This document shows positions 54,044 through 62,231 of a stretch of DNA of 64,000 bases, one piece after another. The notes beneath the pieces were generated by a model. It ran no database searches, had not been told where the DNA came from, and saw only the letters and a program-made list of their open reading frames with translations. A program made the translations under genes and the position numbers. The DNA comes from an uncultured Lachnospiraceae bacterium (lineage in GTDB: Bacteria > Bacillota > Clostridia > Lachnospirales > Lachnospiraceae): assembly GCA_947626415.1 (NCBI GenBank), contig CANQSA010000005.1, positions 62,001-126,000 on the forward strand, given 5' to 3'. Every line of letters begins with the position of its first letter. Within the stretch, counting starts at the first letter, position 1.

Positions 54044-55012
54044 CTACCTCCTGAATTTCTGTTTCTGTTGCCGGTCGGAAATGGTTTTGATTCCCAGATT
54101 CCGGCCTGCTGTTTTTTCATAATTTGCTATCAGTCTGCTGCTGATCTTATCTGCGTCAGAACAGGCGCGAAATAGTTCATTATAATCATTCTGCAGGACT
54201 GCAATCCAAGAATTCAAATAATTTGAATAATCCTGCCGGCATTCTGCAGATATCTGCAGGCCCACATCAGCCCCAATAAAAAGGGAACTGATTTCTGCTT
54301 TCAGTTCCTCTTTTGCATATGCAGCACTTCCAAATTTGTTCTCGATCTGCCGATTTAGACGGCTCTCATGTCCGGTACTGTGGCTCATTTCGTGCCACAA
54401 TGCGGACAAAAACGCTTCATCTGACTTAAATATGTCTCTTTTGGGGATTACGATCTCATCTGCAGACGGATTGTAATACGCCTGATCTGCAAGCACTTCT
54501 TTGACCGGGCATTCTGAAGACCGGATAAAATCATCTGCCAGCTTCCCTGCTTTTTCCGAGGTCTGCCGGATGGCTGCCTCATATTTTGGAAAACCTTCCA
54601 CATAAACAGCGTTATATACTGTAAAAAAACTGACTCGCGGATATTCTAAGGCAACCTCTTCACGCCTTTTTTGGCCGGTACTCGGATCCGTTACAGTCTG
54701 CATTTTTGTAAAGATCCATTTTTCGCACAAGACGCCTTTATGATAAGCATCCCTGGAAAGTTTATATCCTGCATCCCGGATCTGAACCGCTGTCATCCAG
54801 CGCGGATCTTCATACTGTCTCATCATTGCAGTAACCATAAGTTTAATCCGGTTTCCACCCCGATAGCAGGCTCCGGATATTGGATTTTGTGGCCTTAACG
54901 CTTCATGGTTCCACTCATCCCTGGTAACTATATAACCGGCTTTCATCTGCTCTATGATTTCTTCCACCAGCCTTTTCCGATCTTCCATGATCAGTTCAAA
55001 TGCTGTTGACAT
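54044..55012 (-). CDS. ArdC-like antirestriction protein / zincin metallopeptidase
   Basis: 322 aa. N-terminal single-strand DNA-binding ArdC domain (PQNPISGACYRGGNRIKLMV and DPRWMTAVQIRDAGYKL) and a C-terminal MPTase domain with HEMSHSTGHESRLNR, where His-Glu-x2-His binds zinc, plus a downstream KEELKAEISSLF glutamate. ArdC proteins protect incoming conjugative DNA from type I and II restriction in the recipient. Encoded beside transfer genes, as expected. Start overlaps a 41-aa frame. Confidence 0.9.
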   Translation of the reverse strand: MSTAFELIMEDRKRLVEEIIEQMKAGYIVTRDEWNHEALRPQNPISGACYRGGNRIKLMVTAMMRQYEDPRWMTAVQIRDAGYKLSRDAYHKGVLCEKWIFTKMQTVTDPSTGQKRREEVALEYPRVSFFTVYNAVYVEGFPKYEAAIRQTSEKAGKLADDFIRSSECPVKEVLADQAYYNPSADEIVIPKRDIFKSDEAFLSALWHEMSHSTGHESRLNRQIENKFGSAAYAKEELKAEISSLFIGADVGLQISAECRQDYSNYLNSWIAVLQNDYNELFRACSDADKISSRLIANYEKTAGRNLGIKTISDRQQKQKFRR

Positions 55013-55116
55013 GATCTTACCTCCTCTTGTTTCCTATTGCTTACTTCCTTGTCCGGGACTGCAGTCTCGATAAATGCACCGTAATACCGGATAATCTCCT
55101 GTGCCTCTTCTGACAT
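54991..55116 (-). CDS. 41-aa small protein upstream of ardC
   Basis: MSEEAQEIIRYYGAFIETAV... behind AAGGAGGTGAGAGA ideally spaced. Overlaps the ardC start by 22 nt, so coupled translation is likely. The tail beyond PDKEV is read across the ardC ribosome-binding site. No family recognised. Confidence 0.6.
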   Translation of the reverse strand: MSEEAQEIIRYYGAFIETAVPDKEVSNRKQEEVRSCQQHLN

Positions 55117-55153
55117 TCTCTCACCTCCTTGTCCTGAAGGTATAAAAAAACCA

Positions 55154-55167
55154 GGACAAATTTGTCC
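55154..55167. promoter_or_regulatory. Palindromic operator GGACAAATTTGTCC, copy 3
   Basis: Here extended to a 20-bp perfect palindrome (55151-55170). It lies between the coupling-protein stop and the 41-aa/ardC unit, 38 nt upstream of that unit's start. A half-site TTGTCC follows near 55129. Confidence 0.65.
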
Positions 55168-55202
55168 TGGCCTTCCATATGACTCCGTCGGTTTACTAAT
55201 TT

Positions 55203-57383
55203 CTAGGAAACCTGCTGCTCTGATTCCTTTTCTGCAAGCTGCCGCAGAATTGACATCCGTTCCGGCGAATAGGACAGATCCAGATAGGTATGCTTAATCT
55301 GATCTTCCGTAAGTCCATTGGCAATTCCAAGGCTGATCTGTTCCAGCTGTGCATCCGTAAACGGGTACCGGCTTACGATTGTAAGAAGACTTGCTGCATA
55401 ATCAATCTGGTCCGGGCCTTCCAAGGAAGCGGCCTGAGCTGTCTCCAGTTCCTGCAGCTTCTGTACCTTCTCTTTGTTTTGCTTTATAATCTCTGCCAGC
55501 TGGCGAAAATCCAGTTGTTCCTGGAGGGAAAAGTCATAAAATAAAAGATCCGCGGCATCAAAGCTATACAGTACGGCATCACCTCTGTTTTCTGCCATGG
55601 ACTGATAGTATTTTAGTCCTTCCGGTCCCACATAAGTAAATGGAGATTCCTTTCCCTGATTATCTTTCTGATCAGGAAGCGGCTTATAGTCTTTCTCATG
55701 CCGATATGGACCAAGAGATCCTGACAAGCGATGCATTTTTGACTGAAACGTACTGAATTTCGTGTCGATGATCGGTCGTTGAGATGCGATCAATAATATG
55801 CATTCCTTCCGCTTTAACATCCGGACTTCCTGAGAATCCATCAGTTCCCGTCCCAGGACATCATCTGACCGGCTCGAAGATCCGTGAGATCCGAAGCTGC
55901 GGCTCTGGGAACGTTTATCCAGCGTCCACTTTCCAAGCATTTTAGACACATATTCGTGGCTGTCATGCTCATTCCCGCCCAAATAAATAAAGGTATCACA
56001 GTTTCCGACAATGGTCTTCCAGCTGTCCTTAAACTGTGCCTCCAGCTGTGCCAGGTTCTGTAGGATCACATTTATGGATAGGTTATAACTTCTACAGGTT
56101 GAGATAACATTTAAAAAATTTTCAGGCTGAGAAACATTTGCAAATTCATCCATGTACACCTGCACAGGGATTGGCAGGCGTCCGGTACCAAGTACCTCAT
56201 CTGCCTGGTAATAAAGTTCCTGGAACATCTGCGTGTATGCCATACCGACGAGCGGGTTATAGGTTTTATCCAGTGCCGGCAGCACCAAAAACAGGGCTGT
56301 CTTTATGCTGCTGTTTCCGTTCGGTCCCACACCCAGGCTTCCAAAATCCATCTCATCTTTATTAAAAATACTCTTTACTTTTTGTGTATCCAAAAATGCC
56401 ATCCGGCTATTAGCGCATACAATCACGCTCCGGTTCGTATCCTCGGCACCAGCAACCGCTTCCCGGTATTTCCGGACGGCAGGATGGCTGCTCCCTTTTT
56501 TGATCTCAAGCTCATCAAAAATTTCATCCAGTTCCGATTCTTCTCCTTCTTCTGCCTGTGCTTTTGCCATTAGATCTAAAACATCATTCATAGTACCGCC
56601 CGGTACTTCCATCCAGACATAAAATAAGAGAGACTGCAAATAGAGGCTTTCATACTTTTCCCAAAATGGATCGCCACCTGTCTGCATCTTTGGCGTGGTG
56701 TTGGCAATCAGATTGTTGATCAGGCGTGGGATATCCTCTTCTTCCCGTATGTAGCAAAACGGGTTATATCCGTCGGATTCGGATAGATTTCGGAAATTTA
56801 AAACCTTTACCCGGTAGCCTTTTCTCAAAAGCAGCTTCCCGGTATCCCGCAGCAGCTCTCCCTTGGGATCCGTAAACACAAAACTGGTATTGAATTGATA
56901 TATGTTCGGCTTGACAAAAAAAGCGCTTTTTCCTGAACCGGAACCACCGACAATGATACTATTGCTGTTCAGCCTGGTATAGCGGTCATTGATACTCATT
57001 TTTACATTTTTGCTCAGAATTTTGTTCCTGGCGTTATCTTTTTCAGCAAGCTCTTTTACCATCTTGCGGATATTACCCCATTCCGCTGTCCCGTGTTCTG
57101 CGCCCGGTCGAAAATTTTTGACATTGTCAAGATAATAAACCAGAGAAATGAGCCACAGCACCAGGGCAAACACTAACGCAAGCGGTGTCTTATCGGACCA
57201 CCAATTATAAAAAGGATGCTGCATGATATATTTTAGCTGTTTAAAGCCTTGGTTTAAGGCTTCCAGGGAATCTATTTGGTATCCTTCTGTTTTCCAGATC
57301 CCGCCGATCAGGTACCCGCCGATCAAAAACAGAAAAAACAATAATATAATAACAGTCTTGCTGGGTTTTCTGATCCGCTGCAT
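55203..57383 (-). CDS. Type IV coupling protein (VirD4/TraG family)
   Basis: 726 aa. Two N-terminal membrane helices (residues ~8-28 and ~65-90), Walker A IVGGSGSGKSAFFVKPN, Walker B region VYMDEFANVSQP, and TraG motifs FTDPKGELLRDTGKLL and NCDTFIYLGGN. It links the relaxosome to the type IV secretion channel and pumps DNA during conjugation. The upstream DUF3801 gene ends 2 nt before its start. A Ser/Arg stretch (SRSFGSHGSSSRSDDVLG) after residue 480 is typical of Firmicutes TraG proteins. Confidence 0.95.
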   Translation of the reverse strand: MQRIRKPSKTVIILLFFLFLIGGYLIGGIWKTEGYQIDSLEALNQGFKQLKYIMQHPFYNWWSDKTPLALVFALVLWLISLVYYLDNVKNFRPGAEHGTAEWGNIRKMVKELAEKDNARNKILSKNVKMSINDRYTRLNSNSIIVGGSGSGKSAFFVKPNIYQFNTSFVFTDPKGELLRDTGKLLLRKGYRVKVLNFRNLSESDGYNPFCYIREEEDIPRLINNLIANTTPKMQTGGDPFWEKYESLYLQSLLFYVWMEVPGGTMNDVLDLMAKAQAEEGEESELDEIFDELEIKKGSSHPAVRKYREAVAGAEDTNRSVIVCANSRMAFLDTQKVKSIFNKDEMDFGSLGVGPNGNSSIKTALFLVLPALDKTYNPLVGMAYTQMFQELYYQADEVLGTGRLPIPVQVYMDEFANVSQPENFLNVISTCRSYNLSINVILQNLAQLEAQFKDSWKTIVGNCDTFIYLGGNEHDSHEYVSKMLGKWTLDKRSQSRSFGSHGSSSRSDDVLGRELMDSQEVRMLKRKECILLIASQRPIIDTKFSTFQSKMHRLSGSLGPYRHEKDYKPLPDQKDNQGKESPFTYVGPEGLKYYQSMAENRGDAVLYSFDAADLLFYDFSLQEQLDFRQLAEIIKQNKEKVQKLQELETAQAASLEGPDQIDYAASLLTIVSRYPFTDAQLEQISLGIANGLTEDQIKHTYLDLSYSPERMSILRQLAEKESEQQVS

Positions 57384-57384
57384 C

Positions 57385-58416
57385 CTATTTCACTTCCTTT
57401 TTTACCGGCTTTTTGACAGGTACTTTGCCGGTTCCGGCAGGTTTTTGCGCTGCAGACCGCGCCTTGCCTTTCGATGCGTTTAGCATCCGCATGTGTTCCC
57501 TTCGTTCTTCCAGGGAATGGAAATGAGCGTTCGCAAGATCTTTTCCTTTTATGCTGCCGGCTTCATTTCCTTCCCTGTCAATTAAAGTATATGCTGTATC
57601 ATTGCCCAGATGCAGCCGGAGGCTTTCGCCTCCTTCCATTTCCTCTGCATCAGCTTTTGAAACCGAGAAAAATTTTTCCTCACCCGGCACTTTTATCACA
57701 ACATGTTCCTCTGTTTCAGTAAGCAGCAGCGTTTCTTTGTTTGCCGTTACCGCTGTCGTGTTCTGCCTGGCAGCCTCCTTTCTGTCTGTTTCCAGCTTTT
57801 TTGCATCCATGCCCGGCGTCTTTCCTTCTTTCTGGGCTTCCTCCTTGGCTTCTTCATACGCTTTCTCAACCGTCTCCGGATCCGCGTTATGCAGATACTC
57901 TTCAACTCCGATTACCTGTCCCAGCCCCAGGCGGTCAGAAAGGGCATTCACCCGTTCAGCGTCTGTTACATGGAACATTACTTCTGTCATACCGTCTTTT
58001 TCATTTAGATCCGGCACCGTGTAATACAGCACCCCTCGGTCCTGCAATGCTTTTAATACAGTTTCTGTTTTTTCTTCCGGGAACCGGAAGCAGGCAATCT
58101 CTTCCCCTTTGCTTTTTAAAAGCGTTTTTAATTTAACGCTGCCGCCATGCTTGTGCTTATAATGTGCTGTCATACCTTTACTTCCAAGGACTGCCATACC
58201 TTTTAACATTTTGTCATATCCCACATCCTTAGCGGCAAACTTAGCCGCTTTAAAGGTAAATGGCAGCACCTGCTCTCCTACATGTACCGTCAGGTTTAAA
58301 ATCTGTTCCGCAAATCCGATAGTCGCCGCTATCGCGCCGCTGGCTGCCTGCACCCCGCTTCCCATTAGCTGACCGGCCACATTAAAACCCTGTCCTAATC
58401 CATCTTGCTCCATCAT
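57385..58416 (-). CDS. DUF3801/PcfB-like conjugation protein
   Basis: 343 aa. An N-terminal Gly/Ala-rich amphipathic segment, a basic patch, then the DUF3801-like core (GEEIACFRFPEEKTETVLKA, VMFHVTDAERVNALSDRLGL), a charged coiled-coil region (AYEEAKEEAQKEGKT) and a Lys-rich tail. PcfB of pCF10, from the same family, binds coupling protein and relaxase as an accessory of substrate docking. It is directly upstream of the coupling protein, fitting that role. Family name is from pattern memory. Confidence 0.7.
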   Translation of the reverse strand: MMEQDGLGQGFNVAGQLMGSGVQAASGAIAATIGFAEQILNLTVHVGEQVLPFTFKAAKFAAKDVGYDKMLKGMAVLGSKGMTAHYKHKHGGSVKLKTLLKSKGEEIACFRFPEEKTETVLKALQDRGVLYYTVPDLNEKDGMTEVMFHVTDAERVNALSDRLGLGQVIGVEEYLHNADPETVEKAYEEAKEEAQKEGKTPGMDAKKLETDRKEAARQNTTAVTANKETLLLTETEEHVVIKVPGEEKFFSVSKADAEEMEGGESLRLHLGNDTAYTLIDREGNEAGSIKGKDLANAHFHSLEERREHMRMLNASKGKARSAAQKPAGTGKVPVKKPVKKEVK

Positions 58417-58438
58417 GTCTGATCACTCTCCTTTTTCT

Positions 58439-59275
58439 TTAATATTCTTCATCCATACTGAATGAATCTTCATCCTCATAATAGCTGGATTCTGCTTCTT
58501 CCGGGATAAACATTTCTTCTGGCATCTGTTCCCCCGGCGTTAATGTTTCCGGTTCTTCTGATAAAACCGGATTCAAAACTCCGCCTGGCTGATCCGGATC
58601 CTCGCCAAGTCCTTCCAGACTGGCTGCAAACCGCCTTAGTTGCCGCATCTTTTCTGCAGAGATCTCCGGATCTGCGATATTTAATATTGCATCCATAGAT
58701 AGACCTGTTTCCCATGCTGCGGATAGTTCTGCTATCTGCGCATCATTATATTGCTTGCCATTGTGCGATAACAGTTCCAGGATCGTGATATCCGTTCCTG
58801 CCTTTTCTTTTTTTGGAATAAATTTATCCCAGAATGACCTTTTTGTTTTTTCATCTTCCGGATCCGGATGCCGAAGCCGATCCTTTAAAACCTTATTTTC
58901 ATACTGCAGGGAAGCAATCCGATCTGTAAGCTGTATGATACCGGTTTTATCCTGGCATGCTGAAAGCGCCTGAGAAATATGTTCTCCCAGTCGATCCACA
59001 GCCTGACCTATGACAAGCTGCAGCTGTTCCAGTTCCAATACCGATCGCTCTTCTGATTTTTCCCCTGGGACAGATCTCCCAAATTGCAGTTCCATCCGGC
59101 GGCGCTCCATATCTGAAATTTTAAAATCGGCTTTTGCATAACTAAGGATTTCTTCCCGGCTAAGCCCCATATAAATTCCAAGCCGTACTTCTACGATATG
59201 CCAGGCTGACAGCCCGGCAGTCTCCAGCTCCTTAATCAATTTTGCTTCCTGCTCTTTGTCTAGTTGACGCTGCAC
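58439..59275 (-). CDS. Element protein of unknown function, coiled-coil
   Basis: 278 aa. Begins at a GTG (59275) 10 nt after GGGAGGT and overlaps the relaxase by 44 nt, so expression is coupled. Contains helical repeats with LSREEILSYAKADFKISDMERRR, a coiled coil around residues 110-135, a basic SFWDKFIPKKEKAG block and an acidic C-terminus (SSYYEDEDSFSMDEEY). It resembles small repeat proteins common between MobA-type relaxases and TraG genes in Clostridia elements, but I cannot name the family. Confidence 0.65.
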   Translation of the reverse strand: MQRQLDKEQEAKLIKELETAGLSAWHIVEVRLGIYMGLSREEILSYAKADFKISDMERRRMELQFGRSVPGEKSEERSVLELEQLQLVIGQAVDRLGEHISQALSACQDKTGIIQLTDRIASLQYENKVLKDRLRHPDPEDEKTKRSFWDKFIPKKEKAGTDITILELLSHNGKQYNDAQIAELSAAWETGLSMDAILNIADPEISAEKMRQLRRFAASLEGLGEDPDQPGGVLNPVLSEEPETLTPGEQMPEEMFIPEEAESSYYEDEDSFSMDEEY

Positions 59276-60641
59276 TATCGATTACACCTCCCTTCTCTCC
59301 TTTGTTTTTCTGATTTCCTTCTATTGTCTCTTTCTGCTTTTCTCTTTCCATACTCTGATATCTGATCTGATTAAGCAGCTTTTTTTCTGCTCCGATCATT
59401 CTGCGTTTTTCTTTTATATCCGCAAGACGGCTTGTAAAAGAAGTCTGTACCTTTATGCTTTCTGCGTAAGTGTAACCCAGATCCTTCAGCTGCTCTGTGC
59501 TGTTTTCCCATTCCCAATGTTCGGTTTCATATGGCAGTCCGCTTTGATACGCTGCTTCAAATTTTTCAAGAGACTGCATCTTTTCCAAAATTGCCAACAT
59601 ATCTTTGTAAGGATATCGCTCCCGGTAGATCTTATGCCGTTCCTTTAACAGTCCCTCGTTTACAAGTTTCAAGGCAGCTTCACGCCGCAAAAGATCATCC
59701 ATGCTCTTTATACCGGATCCGGCAAGATAATCGATCTGTTGTTGGATCTTTTTTAGATCAGCCAGCTGCTTTTTATACTTCCACGCGGACTTATCCGCAT
59801 CTGTCCGTTTGTCTTTTTTCTGCTTCTGCCAACTATAATACATCTGCATCTGGGACTCCGGATATCGGATATCAGATACATCCGGCATTTTCAAAAGTGC
59901 CGGATCTGCTTTTTCTTCCGGATCCGGCAGCTTCCGCAAAAAATAATCTGCAAAAGCATCCTTTAACCCCACTCTGTATTTTGCACCTTTACCATCAGGT
60001 TGTACGGACAGATATTTTTTTGATTTTGCATTTACAGCATATCCGGCAGCTTCGAGATTTTTTATAAAATCAAAAAAGGAGCTGCTTGCAAATTTGATCT
60101 GTTCAACCTGCTCCAAGATCCGTTCCCGCTTTGTTTTATAAAAACCGTCTTTTGTCTCAAATGCGATTTCCGATAAGCCGTATTTTTTGCAAAGACGGTT
60201 TGTGATCGGTTGTATGGTTTTTGCCCAATCTCCTTTTTCATAGCGGTACTTCTTGCCGGAATACCGATCCAGGGAATTAAATACCAAATGTGCGTGCATG
60301 TGTTCAGTGTTGTTATGTACCGCGTATACATATTCGTAATTTTCTCCGAGGTACGCATCCGCAAATTCCTCTACAATCTGCATACACAATTTTTCGTCCA
60401 GGACATCGTTTTCTGCAAAACTGAGCACGAAGTGATATCCCTGCCGGCCATTTGTTTTACCAAACAGTTTTTTTGTATCGATCATGGTAGAGTAGGCAGT
60501 CGATAAAAGACAGTTGCCGGCGCCGGTATATTTTCCATTTGCGGTCTTTTCCGGATTTAAAATATAAGCAATACTGTTTTTTAGATGCCGTCCTGGATCT
60601 CCGGCAGAAGCCTTCATGTGCCCGAGCATTGTTGTCGCCAT
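59232..60641 (-). CDS. Relaxase (MobA/VirD2 family, MOBP-like)
   Basis: 469 aa. N-terminal relaxase domain: GRHLKNSIAYILNPEKT, GYHFVLSFAENDV, catalytic-metal motif HNNTEHMHAHLVFNSLD (three His). C-terminal half is helical and Lys-rich, with the SMEREKQKETIEGNQ tail. It nicks the origin of transfer and stays bound to the 5' end of the transferred strand. ATG at 60641 with AAGGTGAT. The MobC gene and oriT-like region lie just upstream. Confidence 0.94.
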   Translation of the reverse strand: MATTMLGHMKASAGDPGRHLKNSIAYILNPEKTANGKYTGAGNCLLSTAYSTMIDTKKLFGKTNGRQGYHFVLSFAENDVLDEKLCMQIVEEFADAYLGENYEYVYAVHNNTEHMHAHLVFNSLDRYSGKKYRYEKGDWAKTIQPITNRLCKKYGLSEIAFETKDGFYKTKRERILEQVEQIKFASSSFFDFIKNLEAAGYAVNAKSKKYLSVQPDGKGAKYRVGLKDAFADYFLRKLPDPEEKADPALLKMPDVSDIRYPESQMQMYYSWQKQKKDKRTDADKSAWKYKKQLADLKKIQQQIDYLAGSGIKSMDDLLRREAALKLVNEGLLKERHKIYRERYPYKDMLAILEKMQSLEKFEAAYQSGLPYETEHWEWENSTEQLKDLGYTYAESIKVQTSFTSRLADIKEKRRMIGAEKKLLNQIRYQSMEREKQKETIEGNQKNKGEKGGVIDSAASTRQRAGSKID

Positions 60642-60645
60642 TTTA

Positions 60646-61002
60646 TCACCTTGCTTGATATAATTTTTTTCTTACTTTTTCCATTTCCCCCAATATTTGT
60701 TTTAAATAAAATTCCAGATGGGCTACCTGCTCTCCAGTGATTAAAAAAGCATTATAGTCCTTTGTGATCTGGTTGATATTTACCCCAATTTTGTTAACTT
60801 CACGGATCAGGTCTGTAAGGATTTTTTTCATTTCGAGATCGTCAATCGGCCGGTTATAAAGCATAGCACGAAGGTAACGGCTTCTGTTGCCGCCATAAAA
60901 CTGCTCCGCTTTCTTTTCTAACTGCTTTTTATCCGCTTCGCTCAGTTTTACATAAAATCCTGTGTCATAATTTTTCCGTTTTTTTACATCTTTTGCTGCC
61001 AT
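60646..61002 (-). CDS. mobC: MobC-like relaxosome accessory protein
   Basis: 118 aa. Ribbon-helix-helix-like N-terminus (FYVKLSEADKKQLEKKAEQF) and the MobC-type block IREVNKIGVNINQITKDYNA. It binds beside nic and helps the relaxase open DNA. It ends 4 nt before the relaxase start and starts next to the putative oriT, as in mobilisable elements. Confidence 0.88.
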   Translation of the reverse strand: MAAKDVKKRKNYDTGFYVKLSEADKKQLEKKAEQFYGGNRSRYLRAMLYNRPIDDLEMKKILTDLIREVNKIGVNINQITKDYNAFLITGEQVAHLEFYLKQILGEMEKVRKKLYQAR

Positions 61003-61081
61003 TCTTTTGTAATCACATCCATCCTTTCCATTGTTTATACTGATTTTTTGCCGTCCGGACTGCTATGCCGCAGCCCGGTAA

Positions 61082-61131
61082 TGATATCAGGTTGATATCA
61101 CTTTTTTCGGCATGATATCAACTTGATATCA
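61082..61131. repeat. Left pair of composite GATATC repeats beside oriT
   Basis: Two units of TGATATCA-N2-TTGATATCA (61082-61100 and 61113-61131). Palindromic, iteron-like. Matching units lie on the other side of the hairpin. Confidence 0.75.
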
Positions 61132-61150
61132 AAAAGATTAACATTTTTGG

Positions 61151-61187
61151 CAAGATACGCATTTGGTATATACCAAATGCGATCTTG
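61151..61187. other. oriT: Putative origin of transfer hairpin
   Basis: Large near-perfect inverted repeat: arms CAAGAT..GCATTTGGTA and TACCAAATGC..ATCTTG around a TA centre. A second small stem TCAGGG/CCCTGA follows at 61188-61203. Position between MobC and the preceding element gene, next to the relaxase, is where oriT is expected. The nic site cannot be fixed by eye. Confidence 0.7.
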
Positions 61188-61213
61188 TCAGGGAAGCCCC
61201 TGAAACCCTAAGA

Positions 61214-61265
61214 TGATATCAGTTTTGATATCTCGATATTGTCTAATGATATCAAGTTGATATCT
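61214..61265. repeat. Right pair of composite GATATC repeats beside oriT
   Basis: Two units TGATATCA-N2-3-TTGATATCT (61214-61233 and 61247-61265). With the left pair this gives eight GATATC boxes in 184 bp, symmetric about the hairpin. Confidence 0.75.
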
Positions 61266-61272
61266 CGATTTT

Positions 61273-62202
61273 TTATCGCCTCGGACGCTTTTTTTTGGGA
61301 TCCGGCTTGTGCTGGCGCTCTACTGCAGGCGGATCTGCCGACTCTATCTGTTTTGTGAGCCGATTGTATTGATATGTATGGTTTGATAAATAATCTTTCG
61401 GATCTAAGCAGCGTGCATTTACTTCTCGGACCATTTGGTTAAGCTCCTCTACCAATCTGACATCGGACGGTATTAGTATTACTTCATGCTGACTTGAAGG
61501 CAGAATATAAAATTCTCCCATTTGATCTCTAATCTGTTCCATAACAGTATCACTGATCACTGCGGCCGCACCGTATTGTTTGCTCTGTATTGTCAAAATG
61601 TACATCGGGACTTCTTCAATTTCTACAATTTCCGGATCCGCATTCAAAGCCATTTTTAAGACCTGATCCATCCGTGCCACCATAATGCATTTTTCGATAT
61701 TTTGTTTTGCATGCGCATGGATTTCTGACAGTGATAAATTTTTTTCTTCCGCAAGCCTTGTATCAATCCGGACAGTAGCATTTCCAATATCATACTGATA
61801 AATAAGTGCCAAATCATCCAGGCACTTGTGCGGACATTTTTCAATAATAGCTTCATTTCCTTTTACCGGTATCAGCCGCGGCATAATCTTTTCCGGTGTC
61901 AAACTTTCAAATATCTCGGCTGCGGAAAACCTATCTTCCAATCCCTCCAGCATATGTGAGGCAAGCTGTACTTCTATAAGTTCAAAAGGCTCACCGTTTT
62001 GTAATTTTTCGTAAAGCGGCTGTAAATAAAAAACGGGCGCACACTTGATCGAATCATTACTTGGATTTACAATGAAAAGACCATCCTGCAGGCCGTTCAC
62101 TTTTTGAATTTCTTCTATTTTTACTTCCCACTGATTGTACGGTTCCGGCAAATAATTCAAAATTTCCTGCCGTATTTTTTCCTTAAATTCCTGATATGTC
62201 AT
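61273..62202 (-). CDS. DUF5688 family protein
   Basis: 309 aa, soluble. MTYQEFKEKIRQEILNYLPE at the N-terminus, then an alternating alpha/beta body with PVFYLQPLYEKLQNGE and FYILPSSQHEVILIPSD. DUF5688 proteins are common on Firmicutes conjugative elements; the role is unknown. Ends with a Lys/Arg-rich tail (KPDPKKKRPRR) that may bind nucleic acid. Lies between topoisomerase III and the oriT region, 29 nt after the topB stop. Confidence 0.8.
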   Translation of the reverse strand: MTYQEFKEKIRQEILNYLPEPYNQWEVKIEEIQKVNGLQDGLFIVNPSNDSIKCAPVFYLQPLYEKLQNGEPFELIEVQLASHMLEGLEDRFSAAEIFESLTPEKIMPRLIPVKGNEAIIEKCPHKCLDDLALIYQYDIGNATVRIDTRLAEEKNLSLSEIHAHAKQNIEKCIMVARMDQVLKMALNADPEIVEIEEVPMYILTIQSKQYGAAAVISDTVMEQIRDQMGEFYILPSSQHEVILIPSDVRLVEELNQMVREVNARCLDPKDYLSNHTYQYNRLTKQIESADPPAVERQHKPDPKKKRPRR

Positions 62203-62231
62203 TTTGCTTATTTTCTCTCCTTTTTATATTT

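Noticed and set aside
57474-58136. Plus-strand frames opposite the DUF3801 gene
   Set aside because: Low-complexity Ser/Pro/Phe translations typical of antisense reading; no ribosome-binding site.
61082-61265. CRISPR-like array from the regular GATATC boxes
   Set aside because: Units are palindromic pairs with 2-3 nt spacing and no unique spacers; fits iterons or protein-binding sites at oriT.
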